Notes: generated from the letters alone by a model not told the origin. Shown: positions 46,146-57,250, counted from the first letter of the stretch. The stretch is 64,000 bases of DNA from CAZWAP01 sp964632005 (GCA_964632005.1 CAZWAP010000005.1:33625-97624); one strand, 5' to 3'. Made by a program: numbers and translations.

Positions 46146-47330
46146 CTAAGGCTCACAGGCAGCCGAGCACATACTCTCCAGAAACTCTGCGTTGTCCGGG
46201 TATTTCCTGATGAGCTTCAGCATGCAGTCTATGGCCTCGGGGGCTTTGTAATTCGACAAAACCCGCCGGAGCATTGCCAGGCCGGCTGCGTGGGCTTCGC
46301 CGTGTAGATTGGCTTCTTTTCTCGTCCCGCTGGCCGGAATGTTGATAGCAGGAAAGACCCGCGCCTCCGCCAGCGAACGGTCAAGCACGATCTCGCTGTT
46401 GCCGGTCCCTTTGAACTCCTCGAAGATCAACTGGTCCATCCGCGAGCCCGTATCCACGAGGCACGTGGCGATGATCGTTACCGACCCTCCATTCTCGATG
46501 TTCCGCGCCAGGCCGAAGAGGCGACGCGGCACCTCGAGAATACCCGCCTCCAACCCGCCAGTCATCGTCGGGCCCTGACGGGAGCCACTGCGGCGCGTCC
46601 GGTTGTTGAACGACCGGCCGATCCGTGTCAGACTATCGATCAGCAGGACCACATTCCGACCGCATTCCAGCTCCGTCCGAATGTGGGCGAGCATCAGCTC
46701 GACCAGCTCCACGTGTTCGTCGGCGGTGTGGTCACTGGTGCTTGCGACGACCTCAGCGCAATCGACGGCCCTGCGAAAGTGCGTGACCTCCTCCGGCCTT
46801 TCGTCTACCAGCAACACAATGATCCGACTTTCAGGCGAACAATACCCGATGGCCTGTACGATCTGCTCCAGGAGAACGGTCTTTCCCGCCTTCGGCGGCG
46901 AGACGATCAACTGCCGTGTGCCCTTGCCTATCGGAGCGATAAGGTCAACGATGCGGGTACTTTCCTGGCCGCACGCCCCCAGGTCGAATCGCTCGCACGG
47001 ATCAACCGCGACCAGTTCCGAAAAGCGCCTTCGTTTTGCAAAGGCCTGCGGCTCCATACCTCCCAGGGACTCGATTGATACCAGCCGGGTCCGGCCTTTT
47101 TTTCGCTTGGTCCGGCCGGTCACGGTCGCTCCTTCGGTCAAATCGAATCGATTCACCAAATCGGGGTGTACCATCACTTCCGTAGTCCCGCGACGGTAAG
47201 ACCGCTCGGCTGTCCTGACGGCAAACTGCTGTCTGCCGAGGCTTTTCAGTATTCCCGTAATGCTCTGGCCCATAAAAACATCCCCCGTAAGCCCGGCAGG
47301 CAAAATACCTCCCTCAAACTCCGGCTCCAT
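46146..47330 (-). CDS. rho: transcription termination factor Rho (divergent RNA-binding domain)
   Basis: About 394 residues from the ATG at 47330; an in-frame GTG at 47366 would add 12. The ATPase core is complete: PIGKGTRQLIVSPPKAGKT (Walker A), LLVDERPEEVTHFRR, VVLLIDSLTRIGR (Walker B), TMTGGLEA (Q-loop region) and EFKGTGNSEIVLDR with the R-loop. The N-terminal helix bundle is missing and the cold-shock domain is unusual: the position of the usual GFGFLR strand reads RQQFAVRT. It probably terminates transcripts as a hexamer. It could be a second, specialised Rho. Confidence 0.9.
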   Translation of the reverse strand: MEPEFEGGILPAGLTGDVFMGQSITGILKSLGRQQFAVRTAERSYRRGTTEVMVHPDLVNRFDLTEGATVTGRTKRKKGRTRLVSIESLGGMEPQAFAKRRRFSELVAVDPCERFDLGACGQESTRIVDLIAPIGKGTRQLIVSPPKAGKTVLLEQIVQAIGYCSPESRIIVLLVDERPEEVTHFRRAVDCAEVVASTSDHTADEHVELVELMLAHIRTELECGRNVVLLIDSLTRIGRSFNNRTRRSGSRQGPTMTGGLEAGILEVPRRLFGLARNIENGGSVTIIATCLVDTGSRMDQLIFEEFKGTGNSEIVLDRSLAEARVFPAINIPASGTRKEANLHGEAHAAGLAMLRRVLSNYKAPEAIDCMLKLIRKYPDNAEFLESMCSAACEP

Positions 47331-48510
47331 TACGATCTGGCTTCCCCATTGTTTGGATGATATCACTGTGCAAGTTGTTGTACACGCTTGTCAGGTCCGA
47401 GGCAGGGATATCACGACTCGAAGCGTAAGTGTCCGTTGTCGGTGCGGGAAATTTCTGCATTTTGCTATGTAACCTTGCTCTGTGCATTGCGGTGTTCGAT
47501 GTTCGTTTCGTATTAACGCAAGAACCAGTTTCCCGATATAGAGTTGCGCGGTAGTGCTATTTCGATCCGCATCTGCCGGGTTACCACTCGAGACCCTCGC
47601 CGCCCGGCGAGTCAAGCACCCCCGTCCGGACCTGCCCGGTCTTGCAAGGCCCGGACCGCCGGCTGCACTGCCAGCCTTTCGCAAGACAGCCCGCTGCGAT
47701 ACCCACCTCCGAGGCCCGGCCTTTCTTCTGCCCCGAGCGCTGGTCTGCACCGCCTGCCCAAGAAGAAAGATGGTTGGCTGGTGCGTGCCACAACGCGTAA
47801 CCTTGTCTTGGATGAACACAAGGCCCACCAATTACGTAGGCCGAGCTTCCCAGACCGAATTATACCGCCGATAAGCCCCTGATGCAAGGGCCTTTTTCGC
47901 GAGAGGACGCCACGCTCGAGCTGGGGGCATTGACGCCGCCTTAGTCCTATCTGACCAGGTGTCCAATCGCATTAGAATCCGCACTGATAGCCCCAAAAAC
48001 CCGCCTTTTGGACGCGTACTTGACTTTTTCTCGCCCTTGGGCTATATGTAAGTAGTGAATATGGCAGGCCCGTGGATGGTGGAGCTTCCTTGCCGGTCTG
48101 ATAATACCGGCTGAAACTGCAGCGCCAGCAAGCCCAGCCTGGAGTTGGATTGGCAGTGCAGAAGATCAGAGATTCTGGTCGATTGAGCGCGTGTTGCCAG
48201 CATCCACTCCCAGGAGGCGAACAAACCCGGCGTTATCAGGCTAATAAGAGTGGGCTTGAGCGCGATGGCGCATATACCAACCGTCGCAAGAACGGATTCG
48301 GGCCGAGTTTTTTGGGAGGCTTTCAGCATTTTTTGGGCGAGAATCAGCGTTTGAGATGCGTCGTAATGCATAGAAGGTGCAGTTGTAAATCTACGGCTTG
48401 TTTGCCGCCCGGCGTTTTTTGCGGAGCAGTGCGGGCGCACAAGCAGGGTTGCCGCGATGCGGCAATGTGAAATCCGCCCTGTTACCTTTTCTTTGGTAAG
48501 GATGTAAGCC
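47331..48510. other. 1.18-kb intergenic region between rho and rpoD
   Basis: Both flanking genes are transcribed outward. I find no open frame with recognisable domains and no match to RNase P RNA, tmRNA, SRP RNA or a known riboswitch. A promoter for rpoD is seen at 48020-48048, giving a long rpoD leader. The rest is GC-rich with no clear structure by eye. Confidence 0.5.
48020..48048 (+). promoter_or_regulatory. promoter upstream of rpoD
   Basis: TTGACT at 48020-48025 and TATATG at 48043-48048 with a 17-nt spacer. It implies a ~455-nt leader before the GTG of rpoD; a closer promoter could also exist. Confidence 0.45.
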
Positions 48511-50292
48511 GTGGCACGAAAACAGGCAACAACCTCAAAGACCCAAGCGGCACAGGCAACCGTCTCTGCCGAGCAGTCGAAAGAAGAACGGAAGCCTCGG
48601 GATGCCGAGGAACAAATAAAGATGCTGCTCGAGCGAGGCCGTGAAAAGGGCTTCCTCACGTACGAGGAGATAAACGATAGTCTGCACGAAGAGGCCGTCA
48701 GCCCCGCCCGCCTCGACAGGCTCCTTGGTACCCTTGACGAGATGGGCATTACCCTCCTCGACGAGGCCGACGTCAAGGCTCAGCCGACCGGCGCCGAGGG
48801 GGATGATGATTTCGCAGCGGCCGAGCCCGACGAGGTCGCCGAGGGAGCCACCGAAGAGCCCAGCGACGAAGACGAACTTCTCGAAAAAGAGCTTGTGGAA
48901 ACAGAGTCGTCCCGCAGAATCGACGATCCTATCCGTATGTACCTGACGCAGATGGGCCAGATACCATTGCTGACGAGAAAGTCCGAGATCGCACTGGCCC
49001 GAAAGATCGAGATAACGCGGATGGGCTTCAGACGGAAAATGCTCCAGTGCGACTACTGTGCGCGCAATGCAGTCGAGCTGCTACGCCAGGTTTACACAGG
49101 CGAGATGTCCTTCGACCGGACGATAAAGACCGGCACTGCCCCGGACCAGACCAAGAACGCGATCAAGAAACGCCTTCCGGTCAACCTCAAGACGGTGGAC
49201 GCGCTGCTCACGATAAACCAGGACCTCTTCAGAAAAAGCCTGGAGAGCAACGACACCAAAGAACCCAGGGAATTGCTCAAGCGTATCCACAGAAACAGGC
49301 GGAAGATCGCCACCCTGCTTGAAGAGCTCAGCCTGCGAACCAGCAGGATTCAACCGATGAAGGCCAAGCTGCAGGGTATCTGTGAAAAGATGCATCAGCT
49401 CGAAAAGGCGATTGAAGAAGGGCCCGGAGGCGACCTGACCGCCGACGATATCGACACTATGAAACAGGAATTGGCGGGCCTGCAAGACCTCGTAGTGGAG
49501 ACGCCCAAGCAGTTAGAGAAACGGCTTCGGGCCCTCGAGAGGGTCTTCTCGCAGTACGAGAACGCAAAGCGAATGCTCTCGAGCGCCAACCTCCGGCTGG
49601 TCGTATCCATCGCAAAAAAATATCGTAACAGGGGGCTGAGCTTCCTGGACCTGATACAGGAAGGCAACACCGGCCTGATGAGAGCCGTGGATAAGTACGA
49701 GTACAGACGCGGATATAAGTTCAGCACCTACGCGACATGGTGGATCCGGCAGGCTATCACCAGGGCCATAGCCGACCACGCCAGAACCATCCGCATCCCC
49801 GTACATATGATAGAGACTATGAGCCGCCTCAGGACTGCCAGCAAAATCCTGCACCAGCAACTTGGACGAGAACCCACCATCGAGGAGATCGCCAAGGAAG
49901 CGGATATGAGCGTCGAGGAAACTCGCCGCGTAATGAAAATCTCCAAGCATCCCATCAGTCTGGACCGCCCGATAGGTGAGAGCGAGGACAGCTACTTCGG
50001 CGACTTCATAGAGGACGACGACGTGGACTCGCCCGTGGCCTCAGCCACGCAGGAGATGCTCAAGGAGCGGATCGACGTCGTGCTCAAAACCCTCTCATAC
50101 AGAGAACGCGAGATTATCAAACTGCGGTACGGCATCGGTGACGGCTATACCTACACGCTCGAAGAGGTCGGCAGAATCTTTAAGGTAACCCGCGAGCGCG
50201 TCAGGCAGGTCGAGGCAAAGGCCATCAGAAAACTCCAGCACCCCGTCCGCGCAAGAAAGCTCGAGGGATTCATCGACCACAAGACCGCCTGA
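48511..50292 (+). CDS. rpoD: RNA polymerase primary sigma factor
   Basis: A 593-residue sigma-70. Region 1.1 ([20 protein letters not shown]), an acidic linker, region 1.2 ([16 protein letters not shown]), a ~200-residue non-conserved region, region 2 ([50 protein letters not shown]), region 3 and region 4 ([33 protein letters not shown]) are all visible in order. GTG start with TAAGGAT about 9 nt upstream. It recognises TTGACA/TATAAT promoters, which fits the promoter pairs seen across the window. Confidence 0.97.
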   Translation: MARKQATTSKTQAAQATVSAEQSKEERKPRDAEEQIKMLLERGREKGFLTYEEINDSLHEEAVSPARLDRLLGTLDEMGITLLDEADVKAQPTGAEGDDDFAAAEPDEVAEGATEEPSDEDELLEKELVETESSRRIDDPIRMYLTQMGQIPLLTRKSEIALARKIEITRMGFRRKMLQCDYCARNAVELLRQVYTGEMSFDRTIKTGTAPDQTKNAIKKRLPVNLKTVDALLTINQDLFRKSLESNDTKEPRELLKRIHRNRRKIATLLEELSLRTSRIQPMKAKLQGICEKMHQLEKAIEEGPGGDLTADDIDTMKQELAGLQDLVVETPKQLEKRLRALERVFSQYENAKRMLSSANLRLVVSIAKKYRNRGLSFLDLIQEGNTGLMRAVDKYEYRRGYKFSTYATWWIRQAITRAIADHARTIRIPVHMIETMSRLRTASKILHQQLGREPTIEEIAKEADMSVEETRRVMKISKHPISLDRPIGESEDSYFGDFIEDDDVDSPVASATQEMLKERIDVVLKTLSYREREIIKLRYGIGDGYTYTLEEVGRIFKVTRERVRQVEAKAIRKLQHPVRARKLEGFIDHKTA

Positions 50293-50465
50293 GCCATCAG
50301 CGAAAATGTGGATGTCTATCCCGTCGCTGCAGACCACTCCGGCAGCAAGACCGGACCCACCGTAGCCTCAATGCTCACGGCTGCAACGAGCACCTCCGTA
50401 TGGGACCAAGAAAAGGGCCGATTCCGTAGGCAAACCCCTTTCTGTGCTCGGTGAACCGTCGCGGG

Positions 50466-51848
<1,383 letters not shown>

Positions 51849-52018
51849 TTATTCCAAACGGAGCGTTATCCTAACGATGATACGCTTGCTTTACAAGACC
51901 AACTTTCTTCCATACAAGACAAAGGCGGTATGAATGCGGTTGGAGCAAGGCGAAGGTGCCCGCCGGCGCCCCCACACGCGAACAGGGCACGGCCGGTGGG
52001 GCCGGCTGTTGCAACTGT

Positions 52019-52738
52019 TTACATTGAACCGGGCACTTCCAGGCCGTGCTCGGCCATCAGTCGTGAATCCCACATAATCTTTTTCGGGTCGCCGTCGGCG
52101 ATGATTCGGCCGTCGTCAACCAGCACAACCCTTTCGGCAAGTGCAGCGGCGAAGTTCATATTGCACGTTGCTATTACCAGCGTCTGAGGCAGAGTCTTGA
52201 GCAACTCTACCAGGTTCTTGCGATGCCTCGGATCCAGGCTGCCTTCCGGCTCGTCCAGGGTGATGATTTTAGGTGCCATAGATAGTATCGTGGCTATCGC
52301 CGCGGCCCGCTTCTGACCGGCTGAAAGGTGGTGCGGAGCCCTCTCGCCCATCCCCGCCAGACCAACGGTTTCCAGCGCGTCGGTTACCCGCTTGGTGACC
52401 TCTTCTGGCTCCAGACCCATATTGATCGGCCCGAATGCCACGTCGTCGAACAGCCTGGGCATAAACAACTGGTCTTCGGGATTCTCCAGGCAGGACCCGA
52501 GAGAAGCGCGTATCTTCTTAAGGTTTGCCCGATTGACTTCCAGCCCGTCGATCCGGACCTTCCCGGTCCCTCGCAAAAACCCGGCCATCACCAGCAGCAG
52601 CGTCGATTTACCCGCACCGTTCGGGCCTATCAGCACGAGCTTCTCTCCGTGCTCCACGCTCAGGCTCACCCCGCTCAACGCCGGGGTGCCGTCCGGATAC
52701 GTATATGAAAAACTCTCTATCTCGATTGCCTTTGTCAT
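52019..52738 (-). CDS. cbiO: energy-coupling ABC ATPase of a cobalt/nickel transporter
   Basis: A 239-residue ATP-binding subunit. Walker A GPNGAGKSTLL, Q-loop ENPEDQLFM, signature HLSAGQKRAAAIA and Walker B IITLDEPEGSLD are all present. Note E-G-S in the D-loop region where T-S-A-L is more usual. The ATG at 52738 is 5 nt after the cbiQ stop; an upstream in-frame start would run far into cbiQ. It powers the CbiMQ membrane part. Confidence 0.92.
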   Translation of the reverse strand: MTKAIEIESFSYTYPDGTPALSGVSLSVEHGEKLVLIGPNGAGKSTLLLVMAGFLRGTGKVRIDGLEVNRANLKKIRASLGSCLENPEDQLFMPRLFDDVAFGPINMGLEPEEVTKRVTDALETVGLAGMGERAPHHLSAGQKRAAAIATILSMAPKIITLDEPEGSLDPRHRKNLVELLKTLPQTLVIATCNMNFAAALAERVVLVDDGRIIADGDPKKIMWDSRLMAEHGLEVPGSM

Positions 52739-52743
52739 CGTGG

Positions 52744-53520
52744 TTACTGCAAGGCAGGCTTGAGAAAGAAGTAAAGCCCGAAGACGAAGAACATAGCCGC
52801 CGAGGCGAAAACGTAGTCCGCCGGCCGAACCCGCAGCCGGCTCAGCGTCTTCCACGTCCCATCAAAGCCGCGAGCCTGCATGGCGACATTGATGTGCTCG
52901 GCGGTATCGATGCTGCGGACGAACAGCGACCCGAGCATTGCCGCCGCGATCGAAAGCTCCCGCTTGAAGCCCAGATTCCGCAGCTTCCTTCCGGCCCTGG
53001 CCCGCAATATGTGGTGGGCCCGGTCGATCAAGACGAATATGTAACGGTACAGAAAACCCAACTGGACGACCAGTATCCGGGGCATTCCCAGCCACCGCAG
53101 CCCGACCAGCAGGTCGTTGAACCGAGTGGTCGAAACCAGCGCGATAAGAGCGAGCATCGTAACGACGAACTTGCCGAGTATCACAAAGCAGCGCATCCAC
53201 CCGACGGTAACGTCCCAGACCCACGGCCCGAAGGCGACCGCAAGCGGCGTCCTGTCGTAGAATGGACAGCTCAGCGCCAGCACCAGAACGAACGGGCAGA
53301 CCAACAAGACCTGCTTGAAGGCGAACCTCAGTGGTATCCCCGCCCAGACCAGCACGGCAAACGGCCCGACAGCGTAACAGGCCAGGATACTCAGCGAGGT
53401 CCGCGGCAGAGAGATAACCACCGCGGTAAAAACCACCACCACGATGAACTTGACCCGACTGTCAAGCCGATGTATGGCCGAATCCTGGTAGGCGAACTTG
53501 TCTATGTATGCGTGGTGCAT
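52744..53520 (-). CDS. cbiQ: cobalt/nickel ECF transporter transmembrane protein
   Basis: A 258-residue T-component with five to six membrane helices. It starts MHHAYIDKFAYQDSAIHRLDSRVK, the usual CbiQ opening. The two ATPase-coupling arginine motifs are seen as ARAGRKLRNLG and AMQARGFDG. The ATG at 53520 is chosen over an upstream in-frame ATG because the family begins here. It lies between cbiM (98 bp upstream) and cbiO (5 bp downstream). Confidence 0.92.
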   Translation of the reverse strand: MHHAYIDKFAYQDSAIHRLDSRVKFIVVVVFTAVVISLPRTSLSILACYAVGPFAVLVWAGIPLRFAFKQVLLVCPFVLVLALSCPFYDRTPLAVAFGPWVWDVTVGWMRCFVILGKFVVTMLALIALVSTTRFNDLLVGLRWLGMPRILVVQLGFLYRYIFVLIDRAHHILRARAGRKLRNLGFKRELSIAAAMLGSLFVRSIDTAEHINVAMQARGFDGTWKTLSRLRVRPADYVFASAAMFFVFGLYFFLKPALQ

Positions 53521-53618
53521 TTCCCGGCACGTCCAAAGCCAGCAAACCAAAACCCGCAGAACCGCCCGGGTCGGTGCTGCGGGCATCCGAAACCAACACT
53601 GCGGGATATTTTAACGAA

Positions 53619-54650
53619 TCACGCGGCGGCTGGCCGGTTTTTTCTAAGAAATCTTCCCACCAACCAGATCACCGCCATCGTTATGGCCGACCCGACTACG
53701 CCCGCAAAGCTGGTCCAGCCGGCCCAGGATTCCGGCTGGTCGTCGGTCGGCTGCTCCGGCTCCGGAGCCCGCACGGAATAGTCGGGCATCAGGGCATACT
53801 TCGAGTGCAAATCGTCCACGACGGCGATCCTGGGGTCTTCGTTGGATACGGCCGGCTTGAAGTCGGGCTGATCCGGCCTCTCGGCGTAGCTCCACTCCAA
53901 CCCGTCCGGCAAGTCAGAAGCCAACAGCGACAATCCCGCCGAGATGATCACGGTCATCGCAAGCAGCGTCGCCAGCACCGCCTTCCTGCTGAGCCTGACC
54001 TTGCCCGGCAGTGAATCCACGACTATGTCGGGCCTGACCTGCTGAAGATAGCCCAGTACCGCCACCGTGATCAGCCCCTCGACAAGCCCGATCAGCAAAT
54101 GCACCCCGAGCATCGTTGCAAGGAAGGTCGAGAACGGAACGACCAGCACCCCCGCCAGCCAGGCCTGTAGAGGGACAAGGGCCGCGCCGGCCTCGATGCC
54201 GGCTACGCAGCCTATCATCGCCCCCACGTATATCCGCGGTCCGGAGGCCGACCCCCGCGTGACCGCGCGATACAAGAAGTAGCCGAGATAACTGGGCACC
54301 AGCGCCATATTGATAATGTTGCAACCCAGCGCCAGCAGGCCGCCGTCCTGGAAAATGAGGCACTGGACAATCACCACCGAGGACATAACGACCGCGGCCA
54401 GGTGCGGCCCTAATACGATCGCCAGCAGCACCGCCCCGACCATATGCCCGCTGGTGCCCGGCATCGCAGGCAACTGGAAATTGACCATCTGGGCCGCAAA
54501 GACAAAGGCCCCCAGTATGCCCATCAAGGCGAGTTTCTCGCCACTGATAAGCTGCCTGGCCTTCCTGCAGACAAGCCCCAGGCCGCCCGCCGCTGTGGCC
54601 AGCGTGCCCGCGGCCACCGGAACCGACAATAATTCGTTGGCCATATGCAT
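53619..54650 (-). CDS. cbiM: cobalt/nickel ECF substrate-specificity protein with PDGLE extension
   Basis: A 343-residue S-component. The start ATG at 54650 gives MHMANELL; His2 and the free N-terminus form the metal site, which decides the start over a longer frame at 54707. Six or more helices follow, with MPGTSGHMVGAVLLAI (metal-site histidine) and GCNIINMALVP. The C-terminal ~110 residues contain LPDGLEWSYAER, the PDGLE domain that replaces CbiN in fused forms, and end with a last helix. Cobalt is the likely metal given the corrinoid enzymes in the window; nickel is possible. Confidence 0.93.
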   Translation of the reverse strand: MHMANELLSVPVAAGTLATAAGGLGLVCRKARQLISGEKLALMGILGAFVFAAQMVNFQLPAMPGTSGHMVGAVLLAIVLGPHLAAVVMSSVVIVQCLIFQDGGLLALGCNIINMALVPSYLGYFLYRAVTRGSASGPRIYVGAMIGCVAGIEAGAALVPLQAWLAGVLVVPFSTFLATMLGVHLLIGLVEGLITVAVLGYLQQVRPDIVVDSLPGKVRLSRKAVLATLLAMTVIISAGLSLLASDLPDGLEWSYAERPDQPDFKPAVSNEDPRIAVVDDLHSKYALMPDYSVRAPEPEQPTDDQPESWAGWTSFAGVVGSAITMAVIWLVGRFLRKNRPAAA

Positions 54651-54681
54651 AATAGATTCCTCCCGGGCAGAAGCCCGATAC

Positions 54682-55977
54682 TTAGAATGACATCTGTGCC
54701 CGTACACCTACCACGACCGAATCACTGGCCGCGCTGTTGCCGCCCGGCTCGGCAATGTACTGGATACTCGGGCTGATATTCAGCTGGGAGCTAAGCCGGG
54801 CATTGTAATAAAGTTCAACCGCACTTTCGTAGTCGTTGGTGTAGGTGGTCGAAGCCCGGTCGCTGAAGAAGCCCTGAGCGAAGGCAACGCCAAAGACGTC
54901 CTCATCGCGACCTTCGAACGGCCCGAGGTATTGAAACCCGACGCTCCAGAAATTGGCAATGTCGTTTGTCTTGCTCGGAGCGTATCCGTACCTGAAGAAT
55001 GCGCCGAGCCCCTGGGCGTCATCCGGATCGTTGTTCTCCCTGACGAGCATCTGGTCGCAGGTTGCATAGAAACCTGCGTCGTCGCGGTAATTCTTCGTGC
55101 CGTCGGAGTTGGCCTTCGGTTGCGGGTCGTTCCAGAAACCCAGGCGGTAGGTGCCGGGCAGGGGGCCATTCGGGCAATCAAGTTCGTGCTGTAAGCCAAG
55201 TTCAAAGATAAACAGGAAATAGTCTTCGTCGTGGAACGCCGTGTTCAGGCCTGTTTCTCTGCGGTCGGCCTGGGCGTCCGCCGCCCCGCCCATAATGTAC
55301 CACGAATCGGTCGGGCTCCAGTTGAGTACGACGCCCGCCGAATAATCGGGAAACGGTATCGTCGGGTTATTGACGAAGGCCCCGTTGAGAAACTGGGTCG
55401 TTTCGTCGTTCGCATAAGCGCTCGTGTCGAAGACCGCGGTGAAGTCTATCTTACCGACCATCAAGGTAAGGCTCCGGGTAAACAAAGGTCCCTGGTAGAA
55501 GCATTCCACCAGGTCGATGGCTCGGTCGCCGATCGCGTCACCGTTTACACCGAAGGCGCTGCCTACCGAGGGCCCGTCGATGCCGGCGGTGTCTGGCCAG
55601 CCTCCCTCGGCATGCAAGTAAAAAACGCCGTCTTCAAAGCCTAACAACCTCCGAAGGTCTGCTAAGACCTCGTAGTCGTAGCTGCCGGAGAGCCGACCGG
55701 CCCGGCGGTGGCGGCTGATGCCGCCGCGAACATTCTGCTGATAGATATTCGTAACCCCCAGATTTATTTCTATGCCGGCGCTTGTAAGGTCCTCTGAACC
55801 GCAGAGAACATCCGTGAGCGTTTGCGCCTTCCTCCGGGCCTTGATGGTCGGGTCCACCTGCTCGGCCCGTGAACTCTCGATCGCTGCAGGACATAGCGCA
55901 GCCCATAATAGCGCCAGGCCCGGAACAATCGTCATTCTGCCTGTACTTGCCTTTCCTTTCGCTTGATGAATTCTCAT
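54682..55977 (-). CDS. outer-membrane porin (carbohydrate-porin/OprB-like)
   Basis: A 431-residue protein with a signal peptide (IVPGLALLWAALCPAAIESSRAEQ) and a beta-barrel pattern ending in aromatic VVVGVRAQMSF. Segments such as GINLGVTNIYQQNVRGG-like strands, GKIDFTAVFDTSAYANDETTQF and PDYSAGVVLNWSP match OprB-type porins. AAAGG 7 nt upstream supports the ATG at 55977. It is the first gene of the cbiMQO operon (31-bp gap to cbiM), so it may let cobalt, nickel or their complexes cross the outer membrane; this job is inferred from position only. Confidence 0.8.
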   Translation of the reverse strand: MRIHQAKGKASTGRMTIVPGLALLWAALCPAAIESSRAEQVDPTIKARRKAQTLTDVLCGSEDLTSAGIEINLGVTNIYQQNVRGGISRHRRAGRLSGSYDYEVLADLRRLLGFEDGVFYLHAEGGWPDTAGIDGPSVGSAFGVNGDAIGDRAIDLVECFYQGPLFTRSLTLMVGKIDFTAVFDTSAYANDETTQFLNGAFVNNPTIPFPDYSAGVVLNWSPTDSWYIMGGAADAQADRRETGLNTAFHDEDYFLFIFELGLQHELDCPNGPLPGTYRLGFWNDPQPKANSDGTKNYRDDAGFYATCDQMLVRENNDPDDAQGLGAFFRYGYAPSKTNDIANFWSVGFQYLGPFEGRDEDVFGVAFAQGFFSDRASTTYTNDYESAVELYYNARLSSQLNISPSIQYIAEPGGNSAASDSVVVGVRAQMSF

Positions 55978-56018
55978 CTGCCAACCTTTCATATCGCACA
56001 ACATTCATTCGGCGCATA

Positions 56019-56047
56019 AAAATAACTAATTCGTGCTACCGCGTCAA
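56019..56047 (-). promoter_or_regulatory. promoter of the porin-cbiMQO operon
   Basis: On the minus strand TTGACG (56047-56042) and TATTTT (56024-56019) are 17 nt apart, ~42 nt upstream of the porin start. It is back to back with the cupin promoter. No cobalamin riboswitch is visible between it and the gene. Confidence 0.5.
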
Positions 56048-56055
56048 GAAAATAT

Positions 56056-56084
56056 TTGACAGAAAATGCCGTATCTCATATAAA
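56056..56084 (+). promoter_or_regulatory. strong promoter of the cupin gene
   Basis: Perfect TTGACA at 56056-56061 and TATAAA at 56079-56084 with a 17-nt spacer, ~42 nt before the ATG, which also has AGAGGAG upstream. Confidence 0.7.
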
Positions 56085-56125
56085 TACCCACGTCTAAACG
56101 AATCACTTTTCAAAGAGGAGCCTTT

Positions 56126-56461
56126 ATGGCATCTGGGGAAGAAGCGTTTGTGGTGGAACTGAACGATCGGCCGGAATACCAGCGGCTTCTGGAAGGCCCG
56201 CCGCAGACTTGCGGGTTGAAGGCCGGCAGGGTATACATAGAGCCGGGTAGCGCCTGCGGGCGGCACAGTACCGAAAATAAAGAGGAAATACTCATATTTC
56301 TCTCGGGCACCGGCCAGCTGCTCATTGGTGAGCGCCAGCGGGTCATCGAGGTCGGTGCCGGCAGCGTTGCCTACATAAGACCGCGGACGGTCCACGACGT
56401 GAAAAACACCGGCGCCGAGCCCCTGAGGTATATCTACTGTGTGGCTCCGACAGGTGCGTAA
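56126..56461 (+). CDS. single-domain cupin protein
   Basis: A 111-residue cytoplasmic cupin. Motif 1 is GRHSTENKEEILIFLSGTGQ with His and Glu metal ligands, and motif 2 contains RPRTVHDVKN with the last His. It may bind a small ligand or a metal. It is divergent from the porin-cbiMQO operon and stands alone. No precise function can be assigned. Confidence 0.85.
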   Translation: MASGEEAFVVELNDRPEYQRLLEGPPQTCGLKAGRVYIEPGSACGRHSTENKEEILIFLSGTGQLLIGERQRVIEVGAGSVAYIRPRTVHDVKNTGAEPLRYIYCVAPTGA

Positions 56462-56617
56462 AGCCGGCCTGAGGGCGCCTGCAAGGCCTTTTTCGGGCCT
56501 CTTTTCCCTGTTTTTCGGCTAAGAACGCCCGAAAAGCTGCTCTAAACCCAGGAAAAACCCGGGTTTACGCGACGGCGGACGCGGCAAAAAATTTTTTAGA
56601 AAATTCCAAGAAAATCC

Positions 56618-56645
56618 TTGCAAAACCGCCCGGTGCGCATATAAT
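56618..56645 (+). promoter_or_regulatory. promoter of the candidate small RNA
   Basis: TTGCAA at 56618-56623 and a perfect TATAAT at 56640-56645 with a 16-nt spacer. Predicted start near 56652. No protein frame follows before the terminator. Confidence 0.65.
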
Positions 56646-56650
56646 GACTA

Positions 56651-56786
56651 ATGTAAGTTATTTGTTCTTTTCTTCTATATCTTGGTTTTCGTGAGATAGT
56701 GCTTAAATCATAGGTTTGCAGTATTTCCTAATCGCGACACTGTCTCACAAAGAGCTGGAACCCGCTCCGTTCCAGCTCTTTTTTTG
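56651..56786 (+). ncRNA. candidate small RNA with its own promoter and terminator
   Basis: A ~135-nt transcription unit between a consensus promoter and a strong intrinsic terminator, with no coding frame. It contains an 11-bp stem GTGAGATAGTG (56691-56701) with CACTGTCTCAC (56738-56748), one G-U pair, enclosing a 36-nt loop. The 5' 40 nt are U-rich and look unstructured. It does not match tmRNA, SRP RNA, RNase P RNA or 6S RNA by eye. It could act as a base-pairing regulator or protein-binding RNA. Confidence 0.6.
56751..56785 (+). terminator. intrinsic terminator of the small RNA
   Basis: Perfect 11-bp stem AGAGCTGGAAC/GTTCCAGCTCT with a 7-nt loop, then a run of seven T. It ends the ncRNA unit and not a protein gene; the cupin stop is ~290 bp upstream. 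Confidence 0.85.
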
Positions 56787-56890
56787 CGCGCGGCCGGAGG
56801 GCCTGAGGGCGTCAGGCCTGCGGAGAAATCGGATCGGCAGATAAGAGCTCCCGGCGGGCCGGGCCACCGGTGGGCCCGGGCCGATTTGCC

Positions 56891-56919
56891 TTGTGGATCG
56901 ACCGGCCAGCGCCTATAAT
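56891..56919 (+). promoter_or_regulatory. promoter upstream of pseudopilin gene 1
   Basis: TTGTGG at 56891-56896 and perfect TATAAT at 56914-56919, 17 nt apart. The flanking text (CGGCCAG before the -10 box and CTTG...GTGAAGA after it) recurs around the promoter at 59054-59083, so the two regions are paralogous. The leader to the ATG at 57251 is ~325 nt. Confidence 0.55.
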
Positions 56920-57250
56920 TAGAGAGCTGGCGGCCTTGGCAGTGAAGAAGAGTTGACCAGCCTGTTGTTACGGCCGTTATGGAACAACTCGGGCAGTCGG
57001 CGCATCTTTGCTGTGGTGGGGAAGAAGGAATCGGCCGTGACGTAAAGGCTGGCTGTCAGTGCAGCTGGAAGACCGGCAGTCTTGCCGAGGCAGCTGGCTG
57101 TTCTTTGGCATCTCGGCAGGTGGTGGTATGTCGGCCCTTGGTGGGATATGGCATCAGGCCGGATTACCGAACGAATGTAAGTTCGCACGGGCGGCCCCGA
57201 CAACAGAGCCGAGCAAGGGAAACGATGGCGTTTCCGGGGGATATGATGCG

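Noticed and set aside
48150..48470. A 106-codon frame upstream of rpoD
   Set aside because: No ribosome site, domain or membrane segment; more likely part of the long rpoD leader.
47331..48510. RNase P RNA, tmRNA or SRP RNA in the rho-rpoD gap
   Set aside because: A minus-strand stretch near 47619-47640 has CAGGTCCGGA as in SRP RNA, and another has AAGAAAGGCCGGGCC resembling the RNase P core, but the partner elements are missing.
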